Source: Zychaea mexicana (lineage: Eukaryota > Mucoromycota > Mucoromycetes > Mucorales > Lichtheimiaceae). Taken from it: a stretch of 64,000 nucleotides of DNA. The stretch covers positions 124,001 through 188,000 of the forward strand of contig NW_026516751.1 in NCBI RefSeq assembly GCF_025766255.1. The letters run 5' to 3'. The notes under the pieces were generated by a model. It saw only the letters and a list, made by a program, of their open reading frames with translations. It was not told the DNA's origin and did not search any database. Both the position numbers and the translations under genes were made by a program. Positions 47,536 through 59,286 of this stretch are shown in pieces; positions within the stretch are counted from its first letter, which is position 1; every line of letters begins with the position of its first letter.

Positions 47536-50020
47536 ATGGTTGTCGCTACTAATCTCGGTTTCCCCTACGTCGGTGCTAAGCGTGAACTGAAGAAGTTGGT
47601 CGAGTCCTACTGGTCTGGCAAGATCACCGAGGCCGAACTCCGTCAAGGCGTTGAAGGTATCCAGGCCACCCACTGGAAGTTGCAGCAAGCCCAGGGTCTT
47701 AAACACATTCCTTCTGGCGAGTACACTCTGTACGACCGTGTTTTGGATACTGCCCAGCAGTTTGGTGCCATCCCCACCCGCTACCAGAACATTGCCAACC
47801 CCTTGGACCAGTACTTTGCCATGGGCCGTGGTCTGCAGAAGCCCGCCACCGAGACCACCGCCAAGGTCGATGTTCCTGCCATGGAAATGAAGAAGTGGTT
47901 TGACACCAACTACCATTTCATCGTCCCCGAATTCGAGGCCGACCAAGCCTTCTCGCTCCAGAACCCCCGTGCTGTTGAGCAATACAAGACTGCCAAGGCT
48001 TTGGGTATCCAGACCCGCCCCGTCCTTGTTGGTCCCGTTACCTTCTTGAAGCTCGGTAAGCCCGCCAAGGCCGAAGAGCAGTTCGACACCTTGTCGTTGT
48101 TGCCCAAGGTCTTGCCCTTGTACGTCGAGTTGTTGAAGCAGTTGGCTGAAGCCGGTGCCGAATGGGTCCAGATTGACGAGCCCGTCTTGATCTTTGACTT
48201 GGATGCCGAGGCCAAGCTTGCCCTGGAAAAGGCCTACAAGACCTTGAAGGATGCTGCCGCTGTCAAGATCTTGGTTGCCTCCTACTTTGGTCGTGTCGAG
48301 AACAACATCTACCCTCTCAAGGATAACGTCGATGGTCTCCACTTGGACTTTGTCCGTGCTCCCGAGGAGTTGGAACAGGTCTTGCCCTTGATCGGTGAGA
48401 AGCAGGTTTTGTCGTTGGGTTTGGTCGATGGCCGTAACATCTGGATCAACAACTTGGAGCAGTCCATTCAATTGGCTGAGAAGGCTGTCACTGCTTTGGG
48501 TAGCGACCGTGTCTTTGTTGGCCCCTCCTGCTCGCTCGCTCACTCGCCCTTCTCTACCGAGTTCGAAACCAAGATCGAAAAGGCTAACCCCGAATTGTTC
48601 TCCTGGTTGTCCTTCTCCGTTCAAAAGTGCAAGGAAATCGTCACCATTGCCAAGGCTTTGAACAGTGGTCGTGACTCTGTCAAGGAAGCTTTGGCAGCCA
48701 ACACCGCTGCTGTCGAGTCGCGTCGCACCTCGCCCCAGACTGTCAACAAGGAAGTCCGTGACCGTGTCGCTCAGATTCCCACCGCTGCCTGGAAGCGTGC
48801 TTCGCCCTTCCCTGTTCGTCGTGAGGCTCAGGTCAAGAAGCTTAACTTGCCCTTGTACCCTACCACCACCATTGGTTCGTTCCCTCAGACCAAGGAGATC
48901 CGTGTCGCTCGTCAGAAGCACAACAAGGGTGAATTGTCCGATGCCGACTACGATGCTTTCATTAAGGCTGAGATGAAGAAGGTTGTCGACTTCCAAGAAA
49001 AGGTTGGCTTGGATGTCTTTGTCCACGGTGAACCCGAGCGTAACGACATGGTTGAGCACTTTGGTCACTTGTTGTATGGTTACGACTTTACCCAGAACGG
49101 TTGGGTCGTCTCCTACGGTTCACGCTGCGTCAAGCCCCCAGTCATCTTTGGTGATGTCAGCCGTCGTGGCCCTATGACCATCGACGAGATCAAGTATGCC
49201 CAGTCGTTGACCTCCAAGCCCATGAAGGGTATGTTGACTGGTCCCGTCACCATGATGAAGTGGGCGTTCGTCCGTGATGATATTCCCGCCAAGGATCTCT
49301 GCGCCCAGGTTGGTCTTGCCCTCCGTGATGAAGTCAACGATCTTGAGGCCGCTGGTATTCCTTGCATTCAGGTCGACGAGCCTGCTATCCGTGAAGGCTT
49401 GCCCATCCGCCGCGCTGACTGGGATGCCTACTTGGAATGGTCTGTTGCCTGCTTCCGTTTGGCCACCTCTGGTATCACTGATGAAACCCAGATTCACACC
49501 CACATGTGCTACTCTGATTTCAACGATATTTTCGATGCTATTGCTGCTTTGGATGGTATGTCTTTATCTTTACTGGTTTGGGTGGTAACAGTTGTATAAT
49601 GCTGGTCTGTTAATATTTACTGCTTTTTATTATAGCCGATGTCATCACCATTGAAAACTCCAAGTCTGATGAGAAGCTGTTGAAGATTTTCGAGACTAAG
49701 CAGTACCCCAACGAGATTGGCCCTGGCTTGTACGATATCCACTCGCCTCGTGTGCCTTCCGTTGAGGAAATGAAGCAGCGCTTTGCCGATATGCTCAAGT
49801 ACATTCCCGACCACCTTCTCTGGGCCAACCCTGACTGTGGTTTGAAGTCGCGTCAATGGTAAGCGTTTGTAATCCTGGGTGGATGGGAGCCGTATCTCCT
49901 AGTGAAGGAGACAATATATATTAATGATGTGTATGTAATAACAGGCCAGAGACCGAAGCCGCCCTGGTGAACCTTGTGGAAGTTGCCAAGTACTTCCGCT
50001 CGCTTAAGGCCCAGGCCTAA
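47536..50020 (+). CDS. MET6: Cobalamin-independent methionine synthase (MET6)
   Basis: MetE/Met6 transfers the methyl group of 5-methyltetrahydropteroyl-polyglutamate to homocysteine, forming methionine in the cytosol. Exons 47536-49555, 49636-49858 and 49945-50020 give 772 residues, matching the yeast enzyme's length of about 767. The N-terminal domain begins [21 protein letters not shown]. The C-terminal catalytic domain starts at [22 protein letters not shown] and includes [43 protein letters not shown], and the zinc-site [11 protein letters not shown] (His and Cys ligands). The final [13 protein letters not shown], split by intron 2, supplies the last Cys ligand. Codon choice is strongly biased to C-ending and TTG codons, unlike the neighbours, as expected for very high expression. 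This bias also produces a long spurious open frame on the opposite strand. Confidence 0.98.
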
Positions 50021-51229
50021 GCGCACGATCCTCTTTGCACATCTTAATGCACCCACCTTTTCAACAGAAGTGTAGGGTTAAAGGTAAGCAACGAGTTCAA
50101 CAGCTCCATGCATAATCATCAAAATACAGAAGAAACGGTCCATTGCGCGCTCGCTTTTTTTCTTGATTGGGGCGATTCTGGGAAGAACTAACGGCACTGT
50201 AATACCTTTATCATTTTGCCCAATGACACAACAACCCGAAAACATCCTCTGTGGTTCATATATTCCTCATTTTGAGTTGTATATGTTCCACGGTTTCAAC
50301 AACTTTCAATAGCTATTCTATTCAACTACCTTTGCTCAGGAAATAAATCGTTCGCTGGCAGTTTTTTGTAACAAAAATCTTGTTCTCTCTTTGCCTTGAT
50401 GGCTTTGTTTGGTCTGTAAAATGGGATGTGCAACTACAAGCACAGCACAATGGAGGTTCATTGCGTGCAAAAATACTGCAAGACGCGCTTTACGTTAAAG
50501 TTTCACAAAGTCTTCGTAACAAAGTGGAGCTCCTCCTTTTCTTTATGTTAAGTTGTTACTGTCGTTATTCTTACTCGCACCTCCAGCTACCTTACTGTCA
50601 TGCTTCCCTGTCACCTCGTAAGGCCCGTTTTTGACCCGCTGGTGACGATGACGTTTGTGGTTGTTGATGCGTTGATTATGGTGCTGAAGATGGGATTTAT
50701 CTTATGCCGTGTTGATGATGGCAATTACTACTGAAATGATAACAGTGGCAATGTAGTAGCAGTTCCACCGCCATTAATACTGTTGTTGCAGTGGAGCTTT
50801 CTGAATTCTTTAATACAAGCTGCTATAGCTTCGTCAGTCAGCGCCACTGTAGTGGTTTGTCATTATGGCTACAAAATAAAAGAAGGTGGTCTGTTGTAGT
50901 AAACCACACTCCCTTGAGAATTGTCCGACAACTCAATCCACCCCATCATCTTCGTTACTATTATGATGCGATAGAAGGAGCACCACGCACGGATGAGCCA
51001 ACATAGTTAATACATCATCAGCACCATACCAGCAACCCACATTAATCACTTTTATTTACAGTGAGTCGTCCCCTTTTTCTATTCGCATTGCCAATAACTT
51101 TTCGTGTTTGTACTCAACCTGTCCAGTTCGTTATTACCATCCAGTCGCTCACAGGCATGCAAGATTACCTAGGCACCCAACAGGAAGATATTGTTAGGGC
51201 GACTCTCTTCTGGTTAATCCGGTAATCCG
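50021..51229. other. Spacer downstream of MET6
   Basis: Includes the MET6 3' end. Only short open frames without recognised motifs are present. No supported gene. Confidence 0.5.
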
Positions 51230-52360
51230 GGATGGCGATCCAGCATTGGCAGCCCCGAACAAGGCCAAGTCCAAGAAGGTGGCGAGGTGTCCAACAACAA
51301 TGGTGGATCTGGTGCACAAGCGGGGGCATTACCAAAGATATGTCCGCTAGCCCTCATCCGAAGAGGTGGATCAATTTTTCCGCCAACGCGTGGACACGGT
51401 ATATGCCGAAATGATGTATGCATTGACCAACGAACCAACCAACAATGAGCTTGGTGCCCTAGCACATGCGGTAACAACACAACAATCGTCCGCGAAGGCG
51501 ACGCAAACAACAAATGGCAATGCAACAAATTGCAGCTCAACAAAAATTGGGTGCAAGAAACAAACATGTGTACCCACAAATTTACCGGTCTTCCAAATCC
51601 GAGGTGGGCCCTGCGCGGCAAGAACAAAAAGGTCCACGAGTCCATCAAGTCTTTCTTAAAACGCATTCAAAGTCCAACTCAAGGTGCACAGATTACCAAT
51701 TGAAGACCACTGGGAATGGTTATTTCGGCTTACCTGCGATGACTTGCAGCGGTTATGGTTTGCAAGAACTCTGGCAGGCGGGGACTACACTTGGTACCAG
51801 GTGTAGATAGACTTCAATTTAGCCAAAAGATATCATTTTGTCATAAATAAGAGTCAGATCACAGAACCTGTTATTGACTATGGCAGCAAAGAACTTACAC
51901 ATTGTTTCTGTGTCAGTGTCTTGAAACTTGCAGATAAGGATTTACCCGCCTCAGTAGGCGTGTACTTGCTCCTGAGCTTGGAATTGAGTATTACCGGTCT
52001 CTAACACAACTTCTCTGCATCAGCAAATGCGCAATAGGAAGAAAAGCAAACAGTTGTCAACCCGCGCCAAATAATTTACCAGCAAGCACAAAACCTTGTT
52101 TCATCGCCAATACATATGTTTTCATCCAACAGCGCTATGCACTCTACCTGAAGCAGAAGTGAGACCTATTGACATCCTGACGTTGACAGTATGATTTACC
52201 AATTGCACACGCACAAACTGTGCGAGACACTTTTAATACATGGTTAGAGGACGGTACTATAGTAACAGCTAACACTAATAGGAATAGCCCACTTAGTCTC
52301 GCACTTGAGAAAGATGACTATGTAATTATACAAATGACAAATATCGAGCTTTCCTAGACA
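51230..52360 (+). mobile_element. Decayed Ty3/gypsy-type retrotransposon internal region (gag, protease, RT remnants)
   Basis: Plus-strand fragments occur in retroelement order but in changing frames. At about 51372-51440 a gag-like stretch (VDQFFRQRVDTVYAEMM) appears. At 51575-51800 three frames in turn give NLPVFQIRGGP, VHESIKSFLKRIQS and EDHWEWLFRLTCDDLQRLWF, the typical core of Mucoromycota gag. Near 51940-52000 a VGVYLLLSLELSITGL phrase resembles the end of the retroviral-type protease. At 52193-52357 the sequence IAHAQTVRDTFNTWLEDGTI followed by SPLSLALEKD matches the N-terminal edge of Ty3-type reverse transcriptase. No LTRs, integrase or RNase H are seen. Frameshifts and stops show it is dead. 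The family call is by eye. Confidence 0.7.
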
Positions 52361-53039
52361 ACCGGCATGTCCGCGATTCGTCCATCAATTTATCAAATGG
52401 AAGTCTAGACAGCATCTCGAACAGTATATAAAGGGCTGGGGATTTATCTAATAAAAAGCATCTCATATTTGACTCTCACAGTATATCAGTTGGTTTCCAA
52501 ATATCCATTTTGTTGCTGCGCTAACTTAATGCCGGTCACTGTGAGTAAAGCACGAGCAATTTTGAAAATCCTTTCTCGAGTCAGGTCTCGGCTAAAAGTT
52601 GTATCATGCCTGTAATCAGATAAGCTACCTTTCGTTGCCAGTACCACAATTTCCCAGTTATCATACATATACTGTACACAACACCTTTACTCTCTCATCG
52701 ATTGCATCTACTTGGGCTGTAAATATTAACATAATAGTGTGTTTATGAGCCTTTGAATGTACTTATAGAATGTGTAGTACTTATAGAATGACTTGGCCAA
52801 AGCGCATCGCAAACATGTATGGTTACTTGAAAGAAGAATTCGTGTTACCGATGAAGGATACGAGTGTACAGAAACAGATCACTTTATATTACATTTAACG
52901 AAGAATAAGTGTGAAAAAATATGGTAAAATGATAGAAATAAACATTAATCTACAATTGACAAAATCATTTAGATAGATAAGGAAATATATATAGAAACGA
53001 CAAAAGAAAGAATATGTGTATATATTAAAGGGAAGAGAA
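52361..53039. other. Spacer downstream of MFS gene and retroelement relic
   Basis: AT-rich, with no supported gene. A 60-codon minus-strand frame at 52668-52486 (RDLTRERIFKIARALL) looks helical but has no other support. Confidence 0.45.
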
Positions 53040-54922
53040 CTAGAGGCGATACAAAAAGTTGCGATCTTCGATATCAGTCAATCCCAATGAAACGTCCGTC
53101 TCCTTCTCTGGGGGATTCGCAATTCGTCGCTTGTTCTCGCGAGCCATGGTCCATCGGTTGATGATGAAGCAAATCAAAGCAACAATATTGCCAACGGTGA
53201 ACACGATGGGACCAGTTAGGTAACGGGGAGCTTCCCTTTCCAACATCAAAAGGGGACCAATAAATTGGCCTATCGTAGTGCCTGCGACATAGACACTGTT
53301 GTAAAAGATCTTCTTGCTATAACCAGATACATTGTTACCGATCGTGGCTGCCAGCAGCGCACTAGCACCAGACATGCCCCAGCTAAGGTAGTAGCCTGCC
53401 AACTTAACGGGGCCGTCCACAACAATGGTCAAGATGAGGCATCCTGCGGCACTGATAAGACACATCAAGATACCGACATAGGCGATCTGACCAACTTTAC
53501 GAGCAAGTATCGAGCCGAGCAAACTGAAAAGACATGCGCAAGCACCACCAGGGATTTTGAGCAGAATCGACTCGGTAGGCTAAATATTTAGGCATTTGGT
53601 TTTAGTAAACTGGATATCTTGATCGTATGTGTAAAGGCGGAAAACCACGGGAAGAAAGAAAAAGAACACTTACAGTAAAATCACCGAGTGTACTGATCAA
53701 TTGAGCACTAAAGACCAAAAGACCACCGTTTTGCATGTTCAGACCAATGGCAGCAAGCAAAATAAGGTAAAGGCGCGATTCCTTCAAAGCTTCTGTAAAG
53801 TGAGCCCAGTTGACCTTTTTGGTGCGGATGACAGCGTTGTCTTTGGTTCGGCGGTCGACGATTTCATGTTCCTCGGGGGTCAGACGCAATAGCCAGTAAC
53901 GCGGACCGTCAACAAGGAAGAAGAAGCACAAGATACCCAAAGTAACAGTAAGGGCGCCAAAGATAAGATGGTTCCATCTATAATTTCACACAACAAGGTT
54001 CCGGTTTTAATTCCTGTATTCCTAGCTCCATCATTGCAGCCAAGTATAAAAGAAATCCTCTAATATCTTACCTCCACATGGCAATACCGCGACGGTTACC
54101 CATGTTTGAAATGCCTACAGCCACAAAGTTTCCGAGAACAGAGCCAATACCTTGACACATGGTTGCAATACCGAAATACAATGTCTGCTCCTCACGTCTG
54201 TACAGATTGGCAATGATGATATAGATGCATGGTAGACACGTTGCTTCAAACAAACCGAGAAGGAATCGAAGTGCTGCCAGTTCTGAGAAGTTGTTACCCA
54301 TAGCCGTAAACATCATGACCTATATAATTGTTTTCTCAGTTAGCGGACCGGGAACATTGACACAATGGCAAAATGTTATGCAGCAGAAAAATCCGTGTCA
54401 CAATTACTCACAGCGCCCCAAATTACGATCGCGACACCGAGATACCGACTAATAGGGAACTTTTGGACGAGGATTTGATTGGGAATCTGGAAAACCAAAT
54501 AGCCCAAGAAGAAGATACTTCCAAGCCAACTGAATTCAGATCCTCCAATCCCTGTATCTTCGTAGATGCCAAGGACTGCGGAAATGGCAAGAGCAGATTT
54601 ATCGGCAAACTACAATAGGAGAAGAGAGAGGATGCGTATATATTTAGACATTTTGTTGATCCGCTGGACGAATATCGGGAAAAGATGGCTATTTTACACA
54701 GTAGCGTGATTGAAACATTACCTGAACCATGACAATGGTTGTCATGAATGGCAAAAAGGTCCATCCTACTTTGCGAATGTATCGGATTTCTTCTTTTGTT
54801 TTGACATATGTTGGGCGCGACCGCGCGACACCTTTTTCAGCATCACCAGAACTACCATCGGGTGTCACGGAATCGGCATGCACCACTTCAGGCTTCTGGT
54901 CGTCGTCGTGATGCTTATCCAT
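53040..54922 (-). CDS. MFS transporter, allantoate permease (anion:cation symporter) family, 5 exons
   Basis: Minus-strand exons 54922-54722, 54609-54412, 54319-54072, 53977-53674 and 53579-53040 give 496 residues, the usual size for Dal5/Tna1/Vht1-like permeases. Twelve hydrophobic segments can be followed. TM1 starts WTFLPFMTTIVMVQ, with FADKSALAISAVLGI (the family's D-K-x-x-L motif) and EFSWLGSIFFLGYLVFQIPNQILVQKFP next, then FLLGLFEATCLPCIYIIIANLY and RREEQTLYFGI, which are signatures of this family. The central loop (DGPRYWLLRLTPEEHEIVDRR) is also typical, as is GNNVSGYSKKIFYNSVYVAGTTIGQFIGP. Substrates in the family include allantoate, nicotinate, biotin, pantothenate and dipeptides; sequence by eye does not decide among them. 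Confidence 0.93.
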
Positions 54923-57282
54923 CGGTTGTTAGTGAATAGAGAGTAAGAAGTTGATGGGGTATCGGATTTGGAAACGGGAAGGGGATCATGGGTTGGGGGT
55001 ATTTATACCAAAGTTACAGGGAAAAAAAGCGGCCAACATTTCACACAGAGTACGTGCTTTTTGTCATTCTCGTTCCCGCGGTCGGTGTATAGACTAGCGT
55101 AGCCAGTAAGATCGGAGGAGAAGCGATACGGCACGCTCCACTGTCTCTCTCGAAGCGCTCCTGTGCCCGTGTGTGTGGCGGTAATCCGTGAGTGTTGTGG
55201 ATTCCTCAGAATTCCCGTCGTACTTTAAAAAAACGGCATGAAAGATCCGTCCATGTGGATTGTGGCTCTCCCTTCTTAAATTGGACAATGTACCCAAAGA
55301 TCACACATTTTAATATACTGACAAATCTGTGGGATAAACGTGTATGCGTGTGCTTCTTCAACGATGGCTGGAAAGAGCAAGTGACGAAAAGAAAATCACA
55401 AAACTGGAGCCGTTATTTGGAAACAGTGATGATATTAAGAAAAAAAAGAAATATACGTGGGAGGCGTGAGAAGCGCCATACAAGCCTAAAACAGCTGTAA
55501 AGAGTCGCACAGCGCTGGATTCCCTTGAGAAAGGACAGAAACATTCGACCGTTTTTGACAGGTTTACTAAAGCATCTGTACCAATGGAATGGGTGCCCAA
55601 TATGCACTGCACGGCATGCCATTTGTAAGCGCATTTCCTCATTCTGATCTCGATACTGGTGCATACGCTTCTTTTCAATTACTTTATGCAGACTCCTCCT
55701 CATTTCTATTACACTATTTACCCCGCACAAAAACTCTAAAGCATGCACATGCCTAATCCTCCTCGCACATTGTCACACTCCTGAGACACAACAATTTCCT
55801 AAATCGTTCATAGATCGAATTCCTGGTATAACCCACGCTTCTCCACACTCACGCAATATAGCACACAGTCCATAGACACTTTTCTCAACGTCATACGAGA
55901 GAGACCCCATCAAATATTCGCTCTCTTCTCAGCCAACCGTTGCTCAAGGAACGGGATCAGTAAGCCGGCCATTTAGGATTAAGGATCATGTTTTCAAATT
56001 AGCAAATCAGCTCCCATTGCGAATCTCCATTGATGGCTCAAGGTTCAGGTACTTGTCATTTTGGTCCTAGGAGCTTTACAATGCTTACTCTTTCTTTGAG
56101 CTCAATAGCAACGTGTCCTATTGGTCATGACAAAGGGCGTTTTTCGTTCCCGCAGGAATTCAAATACACGATATGTCAAAACCATGTACAAATATATGCG
56201 ATTATCATTGGTTACTTTACTGCAGATCTTGAACTAGGCTGTGGGAAAAAAACTACTACATCATTTGCTAATTATCAGTGTTCATACGGAGGAATATCTC
56301 CAACCACTTATACCTTTGCTATCACTAGCAATATTATAGCTGCACCTTCATCGACCGAGCCATTAACTGAATAGCCCCGATCTATCAGTTAACATGTATG
56401 TCTGATGCAAACTAGAAAACAATGAGACTATTCTCTGGAGCCAACTAGTAGAACGTCTTGACCATTAGTAAGGCCATATTTCGACAACCATTTTAGTACA
56501 GAGCTAGAACCAACTACCCTTCAAACAATACACACAAAAAGCGACAGGCACGCTTTCTACAAAAGAATACTAATTTCGCACCTGAGCTAAACATACAGCA
56601 ACTTTGGGAAAAGGGTCTTAAGCTTTCTGTTAGCCGAAACAAAACCACGCAACATCGTTGACTGTAATACTGAACTGTATCAAATCCATGGTTTTTAGAA
56701 GGCTGTAAGTTATTCTTTGACCTCTGCTGCGGTTGGGTTCCAGAACCCCACCAGGAATCAGCGCTTCTACTTTTATGATCTGCGTGGGTGCAGCAGTTTA
56801 CGCTAACAAGCAGCTGAGCTTACTACTAAGCTATGAGAAAAAGCTGCGAAGTATTACAAATCTCAAATATTACCTTATCAGGTCCCGTGAGGTCGTAATT
56901 TTACGCTTCCTCCTATCGTCTCTTCTTTATGACTTAGTACAATCACCGCTGTATACGATACTTTCTTATGTACGGCTGTTTTACTAGATCATGGCTGCTG
57001 AGAAAAGGGGACATCAAATTAAACAATTGCAGCGCCGTGTAGGCAGGCAAAAAGCGATATCATTGATGGTATACCATCTCATTCAACAATGCGTACTGCT
57101 AGCACTAACATTTTTAGAGGTTTTGAGAGCTCTGGGCCACAAAATTACTGAGCTGTCACATTTGGGGGTAGGATCACAGGGTATTGAGCTAGCAGGTCAT
57201 GCAAGTATTTTAATATGGTGAAACTCCAAAGTATACTGCATGCCAGTGCATTGTCCATACAGTTTGTAAAATAAGGCCAATT
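54923..57282. other. Long spacer, no supported gene
   Basis: The right-hand promoter of the MFS gene and then AT-rich sequence. Frames up to about 114 codons (for example 56030-56374 +) have no recognised motif. The context is a decayed, TE-rich interval, and some of this may be unrecognisable transposon. Confidence 0.45.
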
Positions 57283-57800
57283 TTATATATGTTTTGTGCG
57301 AAGAAGTCCACAAGAGACAAGAACCGTTGATGATGAGCATCTCAGATGTGGTCTAGCGCGGCCGTTGGTGGGGCTGCTATTCGTGACAACGCAAGCATCC
57401 AGATTCAACGGACAATCTATCACGAAGTGGCGTACCGTTTCGCGTTCAGCGTGACACAGAGGGCATAGATCCGTAGGGCTGCTGATAATCCAATGCTGGT
57501 AGGCTTTGCTGGATATACGACTGAGGATCAAGCGTCACCAAGGAGTACGGGCTGCAAGTGGGATGGGCCAGAGCAGGGTAAGAGCCACTGTGAGGTCGCG
57601 GTGTGGTTGGCTGCCAGATGTAAATCAGCGTTACAGAGCGTTGTCGATAGTTGGGTGCAGTTGAAGCTGTCCCATTGAAATTTGTGTGCGTGTTGCCGCA
57701 AGGGCGCGTAGAGTACGACCTGTATCAGAGACCTTGAGCCGACGTTCGTTGGGGCTTGAGCCAGTGACTCTTATTTCGCTTGGCGCTAATGCTTTGATAG
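57283..57800 (-). mobile_element. Decayed LINE (non-LTR retrotransposon) 3' end of reverse-transcriptase ORF
   Basis: On the minus strand, LSRISSKAYQHWI leads into CPLCHAERETVRHFVIDCP, a C-x2-C-x8-H-x4-C motif of the zf-RVT domain found at the end of non-LTR retrotransposon polymerase ORFs. Upstream on the same strand (to about 57800), LKVSDTGRTLRALAATR and further frames are interrupted by stops and frame changes. No catalytic YxDD block is seen, so this is a truncated, dead fragment. Confidence 0.7.
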
Positions 57801-59286
57801 CAGGCTACTATCACGACCAGTTATCCCGCTTACATATATGTCTTCCCTTCCCCAGAGTTGTATTGCACCTCATTTTTATACTACATTATCAAATTAAATT
57901 CCATCATATATTATTTCTTTCATCGGGTATTGGCCACTCCCTAATGGTTATACAGTAATCGGCTCTTTTTTTTTCAAGTTGACTTCTGAGCACTTCCCAA
58001 TTCAAGCGTCGTGTTTTCGTCATTTGCACAGTGTCATGTTGCATAAAAAATGAGAGCACATATCCACGAAAAGATAATTTTCTTTTGCGAAGTCGAAAGA
58101 AAAAGCGATCAGGAATCATTGAAAGAAGTGATACCAAATATCATTCCTTCTTCATTCTATTAAAGTCAAACTATATCTTAGTGACATGTTGTGATTGCTG
58201 CTATACCTTCATGCCACCATTCGACGGCTATGCACCTTACATAGCATATCAAGCAGCGCCTTACAAATTTAGGTAATATGTCATGACCTGATGTTTATTC
58301 TGGTAAGTTAGCACAAACGATGGTATGCACATGTCTCAAATTGACAGCCTAAAACAATAATTGATTTCATTATACATATGATACATACTGAGTGTTGTTG
58401 TGCTTATGTTTGTACCTTGATGTTGTCAAGTTGACAATTCTAAATATGGCGCTATGTCCTTGCCGGAGGTGAATCTGGCATTAGAGGTAAACAAAGTGTA
58501 ATTCATGCATCAATCTGGTGTGTTACCAGGGAAAACGGTACCTATGTAGGCAACAATACCAGGAAATACATATGATTTGTGACCAGCACCGTTAATACCT
58601 TGTACGTTTTGTGACCTGAGTGACCAAGTTTCACAGTGTGCAAGAACTCTTTCAAGCAAGAGTGATTCAGATTGCTATTAGGACATCTTGCTCTGAAAAC
58701 TCATTCTTATCAGAGTGAATAAAGAAGCATATGTCGCTAAGTAGAAGAACGAAAATCTAGAAGAGTTTGTGTTTCACAACAAGCAGAGCAGTGTCTCACC
58801 ATTCGCCCACCATTCGCCCGATTGCATATCCTTGCATAAGGCTGCTAAAACATTTTGTACCACATTGGCGGTAAAAGAGGAAGAGGATCGTATTACAAAA
58901 AGAAAAAAAATAAGACAAGGGCCTGAGTAGTTTATATAGGTTGGCTAAATGGTCAAATGACGAATGAATAAACACAAGCCGTGCACTGACGACAAGGCTT
59001 ATGAAAGGTATCATGATATGTTGTGATGTGCGGTATTCACTCACAGCCATGTCCCCTTGAAATTTTTCCCCTCCTCCCCTTCTTCTGCAACCCCATCTCC
59101 CCATCATTTTTACCCGAAGTAATTCAGTCTAAACGCATATTCTTCCGCTATTTCCTCCTTTTTCTTCCGTTTACATTTACCGAGAAAAAAAAAGCTTGAC
59201 AGAAGAAGAGAAATACGACTGTTACAGCAACACGGGGGAGAGGAGGAATTAATCAACAGATAGCGCCATAACAACAAACACCAACA
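57801..59286. other. Spacer before the wax-synthase-like gene
   Basis: AT-rich with no supported gene. The last 250 bases are pyrimidine-rich and include the leader of the next gene. A tandem CCATTCGCCC pair occurs near 58799-58818. Confidence 0.5.

Noticed and set aside
47527..49068. 513-codon open frame on the minus strand
   Set aside because: It lies wholly opposite MET6 and results from that gene's strong codon bias, with C/G third positions suppressing antisense stops. Its translation is Leu/Gly/Val/Asp-rich without a motif.
51214..51666. 150-codon minus-strand frame
   Set aside because: Lies opposite the gag-like relic, whose plus-strand phrases are recognisable; the minus translation has no motif.
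52486..52668. 60-codon minus-strand frame resembling a helical peptide
   Set aside because: Too short and isolated; it lies next to a decayed retroelement.
56725..56765. GGTTCCAGAACCCC, considered as a tRNA B-box
   Set aside because: It lacks the TTCGA core, and no A-box or acceptor stem could be found around it.
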